Of a stretch of DNA of 64,000 nt, positions 60,900-64,000 are shown piece after piece. Under the pieces are notes generated by a model. It was not told the origin of the DNA and made no database searches. It saw only the letters and a program-made list of their open reading frames with translations. The position numbers were made by a program, and so were the translations under genes. Source of the DNA: Solibacillus silvestris (GTDB lineage: Bacteria; Bacillota; Bacilli; Bacillales_A; Planococcaceae); NCBI GenBank assembly GCA_001586195.1, contig CP014609.1:2818501-2882500 (forward strand), written 5' to 3'. Numbering within the stretch: position 1 is the first letter of the stretch; every line of letters starts with the position of its first letter.

Positions 60900-61823
60900 T
60901 CAGCCTCTATACGTCTCCCCAATCGCCATCGTTTTCAACTCCACATTTGCCAAAGCCGCCTGCTGCCAATGAAAATGTAGCCGGTCAATCGCTTCCTTTG
61001 GCGTCTCATCTGCCAGCATATACGCACCGTAATGCATCGGGATAAACACTTGCGCCCCTACATCACAAAATGCCTGGATCGCTTCTTCCGGTGTTACGTG
61101 GGAGGCATGCATAAACCATTCCGGCTCGTATGCACCGATTGGCATTAGCGCTGTATGTATGTGGAAGCGTTCGCCAATATCTTTGAACCCTCGAAAATAC
61201 CCGCTGTCTCCGGCGTAATAAATGCTTTGCGCATCTGACGCTTTTTGCAGTACAAATCCGCCCCAATGCGATGTATTCGTATCCCAAAGCATGCGTCTCG
61301 TCCAATGCTGAGCGGGAACGAAATGAATTTCAAGCGGGCCTGCCTCATGCTTTTCGTACCATGAAAGTTCGATAAAATGGTGCAGCTTGTGACGCTTCAT
61401 TAAATAACCGAGCCCTTCCGGAATGAGAAACAATACATTCGGGTTTCGTTTCTTCAACAACTTTAACGTCGGTACGTGCAGGTGATCGTAATGCGCATGC
61501 GAGATAAGTACGATATCAATTTCCGGCAGCTCATCTAACCGTAATCCCGGCTCGGTTAACCGTTTCGCCACACCCATCCAATATGCCCAAACCGGGTCTG
61601 TTAAAATATTGAGCCCTTCTTTTTGAATCAAAAAAGTCGAGTGGCCAATCCAAGTAACGGACTGCTCTGTACGGTTACTTTTTAGGAACGCAATCTGCTT
61701 TTCTTCACACTGCGGCACTTCGTAATCGATCAATTTCTTTTGCTTTGACCGCTGCCATTTCAGCACATCTTTAAATGTCCCGAGCCGATCAATTTGATCT
61801 AAATTGGAAAAGCGTTTTCTCAT
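60900..61823 (-). CDS. Metallo-beta-lactamase-fold hydrolase (NAPE-PLD/UlaG-like)
   Basis: The 307 residues contain the MBL motif SHAHYDHLHVPTLK (about residue 108), WIGHSTFLIQKEGLNILTDPVWAYWMG, IYYAGDSGYFRGFKDIG and MHYGAYMLADETP, as in phospholipase-D-like N-acyl-phosphatidylethanolamine family members. Zinc or iron ligands are complete. The substrate is unknown. AGGAGAG precedes the ATG. It is downstream of three small membrane protein genes in the same direction. Confidence 0.85.
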   Translation of the reverse strand: MRKRFSNLDQIDRLGTFKDVLKWQRSKQKKLIDYEVPQCEEKQIAFLKSNRTEQSVTWIGHSTFLIQKEGLNILTDPVWAYWMGVAKRLTEPGLRLDELPEIDIVLISHAHYDHLHVPTLKLLKKRNPNVLFLIPEGLGYLMKRHKLHHFIELSWYEKHEAGPLEIHFVPAQHWTRRMLWDTNTSHWGGFVLQKASDAQSIYYAGDSGYFRGFKDIGERFHIHTALMPIGAYEPEWFMHASHVTPEEAIQAFCDVGAQVFIPMHYGAYMLADETPKEAIDRLHFHWQQAALANVELKTMAIGETYRG

Positions 61824-61850
61824 CGCAGCACTCTCCTACTTCTTAAAAGC

Positions 61851-62189
61851 TTAATGATACAAATTCCTACGCAAATTGCCCTGCTTTGGTTTCATTGCAA
61901 ACTTTGCAAAAAAGTAAACAAAAAAACTAATCAAAGTTGCGAGGTTAGTGAAGCTGTTAGATAAAGTTGAAGTGATATATAAACCGCTCACAATATTTAA
62001 AGTAAAAAATACGAGAATTCCAAATAACGCAGCTGTCATCACAATATTTTTTCTTGCCATTTGTTTTCGAAACATCGGACTGCCCACAATGTGTTCGCTG
62101 CTCCTTGTTTCTTTAACTTGTTTGACTAAAGCATAAAATAAACCTGCAATAATAATACAAACTACTGCATATCCAATTATTTCATCCAT
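61851..62189 (-). CDS. Small membrane protein of unknown function (1)
   Basis: The 112 residues have three hydrophobic segments (about 3-20, 47-68 and 78-97), with a short charged loop KQVKETRSSEHIVGSPMFRKQMARK between the first two. GGAGG precedes the ATG. It is the last of three adjacent small membrane protein genes. Confidence 0.7.
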   Translation of the reverse strand: MDEIIGYAVVCIIIAGLFYALVKQVKETRSSEHIVGSPMFRKQMARKNIVMTAALFGILVFFTLNIVSGLYITSTLSNSFTNLATLISFFVYFFAKFAMKPKQGNLRRNLYH

Positions 62190-62215
62190 TTGCTACCTCC
62201 GACTCTTTGCTCCTA

Positions 62216-62515
62216 TCACGAGTAAAACTCTTTTAGCTTTTCAGGCAATGTTTTATGCATAATATATCCTGCTAAACCCAATCCAATCAAAATCAATACA
62301 ATTTCTAATATGTTAGCTATCCAATCGATCTGTATGGCGTCTGTAAAATGGGAACCACCCATAATGACGAATATCGCTACAGCCCATGCTACTAAAAATC
62401 CGCCGCCACCCTTTAACCACTCTTTTTTTGATAGCTGTTTAAAAATCTCTCTGTTTTTATAAAATTTCACAATTAAAAATAACCATAGTAAGCCACTTAA
62501 GATCCATCCTACCAT
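62216..62515 (-). CDS. Small membrane protein of unknown function (2)
   Basis: The 99 residues have three hydrophobic segments (about 3-18, 38-53 and 65-87), with basic loop KFYKNREIFKQLSKKEWLKGG. It starts MVGWILSGLLW with GAGGG upstream. It lies 26 bases from gene (1) and nine from gene (3), which suggests a transcript of all three. Confidence 0.7.
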   Translation of the reverse strand: MVGWILSGLLWLFLIVKFYKNREIFKQLSKKEWLKGGGGFLVAWAVAIFVIMGGSHFTDAIQIDWIANILEIVLILIGLGLAGYIMHKTLPEKLKEFYS

Positions 62516-62524
62516 GCCAATCCC

Positions 62525-62767
62525 TCACTTTTGGAAAGTTGATTTTGATTCTTTCATTTTCCTAAACTTTAAAATCGATATTAAATTTACGGTGAATAAA
62601 AACAAAAATAGGATAAAGGAAATGCCCGCAAGCCATTTAGCAACGATTGATGGTGGGTTCATAATAAGCTGTATATTTTTAACTAAGAAACCTGCACATA
62701 TGATTTGAACTAAGATTAAGCTCATTCTTATAGAAATCAGCTTTGAATGTCCATGGACCATATCCAA
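62525..62767 (-). CDS. Small membrane protein of unknown function (3)
   Basis: The 80 residues have two hydrophobic segments (about 12-35 and 44-68). GGGAGG precedes its ATG. No domain was recognised. It is the first of the three small membrane protein genes. Confidence 0.65.
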   Translation of the reverse strand: MDMVHGHSKLISIRMSLILVQIICAGFLVKNIQLIMNPPSIVAKWLAGISFILFLFLFTVNLISILKFRKMKESKSTFQK

Positions 62768-62870
62768 CCTCCCATAAAACGTATAGCTATTATTTTACTA
62801 TGCTAACATATTCTCCTAAGTCTAGGTAGTATGGACCCAAGCTCATAAATCGCGCACGTCCCACCAATAT

Positions 62871-62902
62871 AAAAAACCGGCATGAACTTTTCCATGCCGG
62901 TT
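62871..62902 (-). terminator. Terminator of the GGDEF gene
   Basis: AACCGGCATG and CATGCCGGTT pair perfectly over ten bases and are followed by six T in the minus direction. Confidence 0.9.
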
Positions 62903-62910
62903 CAAACTCA

Positions 62911-64000
62911 TCATTTAACTACTCCCTCACTCGACACATACACTTTCACACGGTTGCGTCCTTCTTCCTTCGCCGCATATAAAGCGGTATCTGCTTTATG
63001 CAACAGCTTATACAGTGTCTCTTCTGTCCAGTCTTTCACTTCCGCAACACCGATACTTAACGTAGCCGAAAGATTACCCGCTTCCGTCATGAGTGGTGCC
63101 TTTTCAACGGCACCCCGAAGTCGGTCGGCTATTGTTATACCCTCCGCTTCTTTATATCCCTTCAGTGCAATGACGAATTCTTCCCCGCCATAACGAGCAA
63201 AGAAATGCCCTTCCTGCAATTGTGTTTGGCAAACCTTCACGACATGTACGAGCAGTTGGTCCCCAACATGATGCCCATACGTATCATTCACTCGTTTAAA
63301 ATAATCGATATCCATCAAGAGAACCGTAAATGGCAAACCTGTTTCTCTAGCTGCCTCAAAATCCTGTTCACATTGCTGTATAAATGCGCGCCGGTTATAA
63401 ATCTTAGTCAGCTCATCATTATATGCCTGCTGCTCCAATTTTTCCTGCAGCCTTTTGATCTCGGTAATATCCGTAAAAACTAACAACAACCCTTTTCTAT
63501 TTCTTGCTTGATCTAATGAAGTAATCCTGACTTGATAAATCCGTTCCATCCCTTCAGAACATAACTTTATTTCTTGGGTGGCGATTCCATCGGTAACTAA
63601 TTTGAATGGCAGAGCCTCCCCAGTCTGCTCCTTCCAAAACTTCACAAAGTTATTGCCGAACATCGATTTGTTCAAATTCGGCATCATCGCTTTTGATGCT
63701 TGATTGAACTCGATGAGACGGTATGATTCATCCAGTACGATGGCTCCATCATTGATACTATTATAGATCGTATCTTTCGCAATCGGCATAATCCGAAACA
63801 GCCGAGATGAGTTAATCGCCCATAAATATAATAATGAAGAAAGCCATAAAATCATCGGTACCGGATCAACTCCTGCCGGTGTGAGTCCGTTCAAATAAAG
63901 AAAAGCCGTCAGCGTCGGAACTAGCTGACCAAACATTAACGCGATCAATTGTGGACGGTATGCCTTCCCCGTTTCCTTCCAATGAGAGAGCAACAGTAAA
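62911..64000 (-). CDS. Diguanylate cyclase with PAS and membrane segment, 5' end missing
   Basis: The frame is open to the window edge; the true start lies outside. The visible 362 or so residues comprise membrane helices (about 1-60, including LIALMFGQLVPTLTAFLYLNG, probably the last part of a histidine-kinase-type multi-helix sensor). A PAS domain (about 75-180) and a GGDEF domain (about 190-355) with active site RYGGEEF and DIDYFKRVNDTYGHHVGD follow. It should make cyclic di-GMP. An inhibitory RxxD site is not clear. No EAL domain is present. Confidence 0.9.
   Translation of the reverse strand, partial: LLLLSHWKETGKAYRPQLIALMFGQLVPTLTAFLYLNGLTPAGVDPVPMILWLSSLLYLWAINSSRLFRIMPIAKDTIYNSINDGAIVLDESYRLIEFNQASKAMMPNLNKSMFGNNFVKFWKEQTGEALPFKLVTDGIATQEIKLCSEGMERIYQVRITSLDQARNRKGLLLVFTDITEIKRLQEKLEQQAYNDELTKIYNRRAFIQQCEQDFEAARETGLPFTVLLMDIDYFKRVNDTYGHHVGDQLLVHVVKVCQTQLQEGHFFARYGGEEFVIALKGYKEAEGITIADRLRGAVEKAPLMTEAGNLSATLSIGVAEVKDWTEETLYKLLHKADTALYAAKEEGRNRVKVYVSSEGVVK

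Overview
The window looks like chromosomal DNA from a low-GC, endospore-forming member of the Bacillota, most likely the Planococcaceae/Solibacillus-Lysinibacillus group. This is judged from gene content and style: DhbACB, LuxS, YunC, YndM, YxjI and YxjG homologues, strong GGAGG ribosome sites, TPP and cobalamin riboswitches, and a LexA box of the Bacillus type. No rRNA, tRNA, transposase or CRISPR array was found. No similarity search was run, so all names rest on motifs and family recognition.

Layout. 1-3.05 kb: a Fur-boxed catechol (2,3-dihydroxybenzoate) operon, dhbA-dhbC-dhbB, whose DhbB lacks the usual carrier domain. 3.4-8.1 kb: a candidate structured RNA, an SOS-boxed DEDDh exonuclease, a membrane protein, a cupin, a TPP riboswitch with thiW, and a VOC protein. 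8.1-10.9 kb: a cystine-type ABC transporter joined to luxS. 11-26.7 kb: mostly single genes (SDRs, a MetE-like enzyme with a LysR regulator, acyl-CoA ligase, cupin, secreted nuclease, MsrA, the rifamycin ADP-ribosyltransferase Arr, a NERD protein). 26.8-30.5 kb: a citrate-type transporter with its CitS/CitT-like two-component system. 30.6-32.7 kb: a large catalase. 33.9-38.8 kb: a tricarballylate-dehydrogenase-like cluster. 39.5-42.8 kb: a CoA-transferase/MFS operon with a divergent TetR gene. 42.9-48.9 kb: secreted and S-layer proteins, yunC, and cobT under a B12 riboswitch. 49-60.7 kb: a divergent eleven-gene island combining a dipeptide-type ABC importer, a LytS/AraC-type two-component system, a polytopic membrane protein, two paralogous CodA-like amidohydrolases and an EamA exporter. 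60.9-64 kb: a metallo-hydrolase, three small membrane proteins and a GGDEF protein cut by the window edge.

The most unusual signal is not a gene. Five intergenic regions (4.5, 7.2, 12.1, 16.4 and 25.7 kb) each carry an element of exactly nine ATTAGAA-type anchors. The anchor spacing is the same in all copies: 21 (or 20), 21, 21, 21, 21, 19, 20, 21 bases. The fourth anchor is always ATTTGAA, while the bases between anchors have largely diverged. Two copies have a further four-unit block 81-82 bases upstream. A two-unit fragment lies at 8.0 kb, and a related array with another anchor (AAAGTAGAA) and a similar rhythm lies at 46.1 kb. The 21-base step is two DNA helical turns and also seven codons. 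I know of no described element with this architecture. A second notable observation is that two genes (the cystine-type ATPase and yunC) have no ATG/GTG/TTG at the expected N-terminus, but an ATC placed correctly behind a strong ribosome site.
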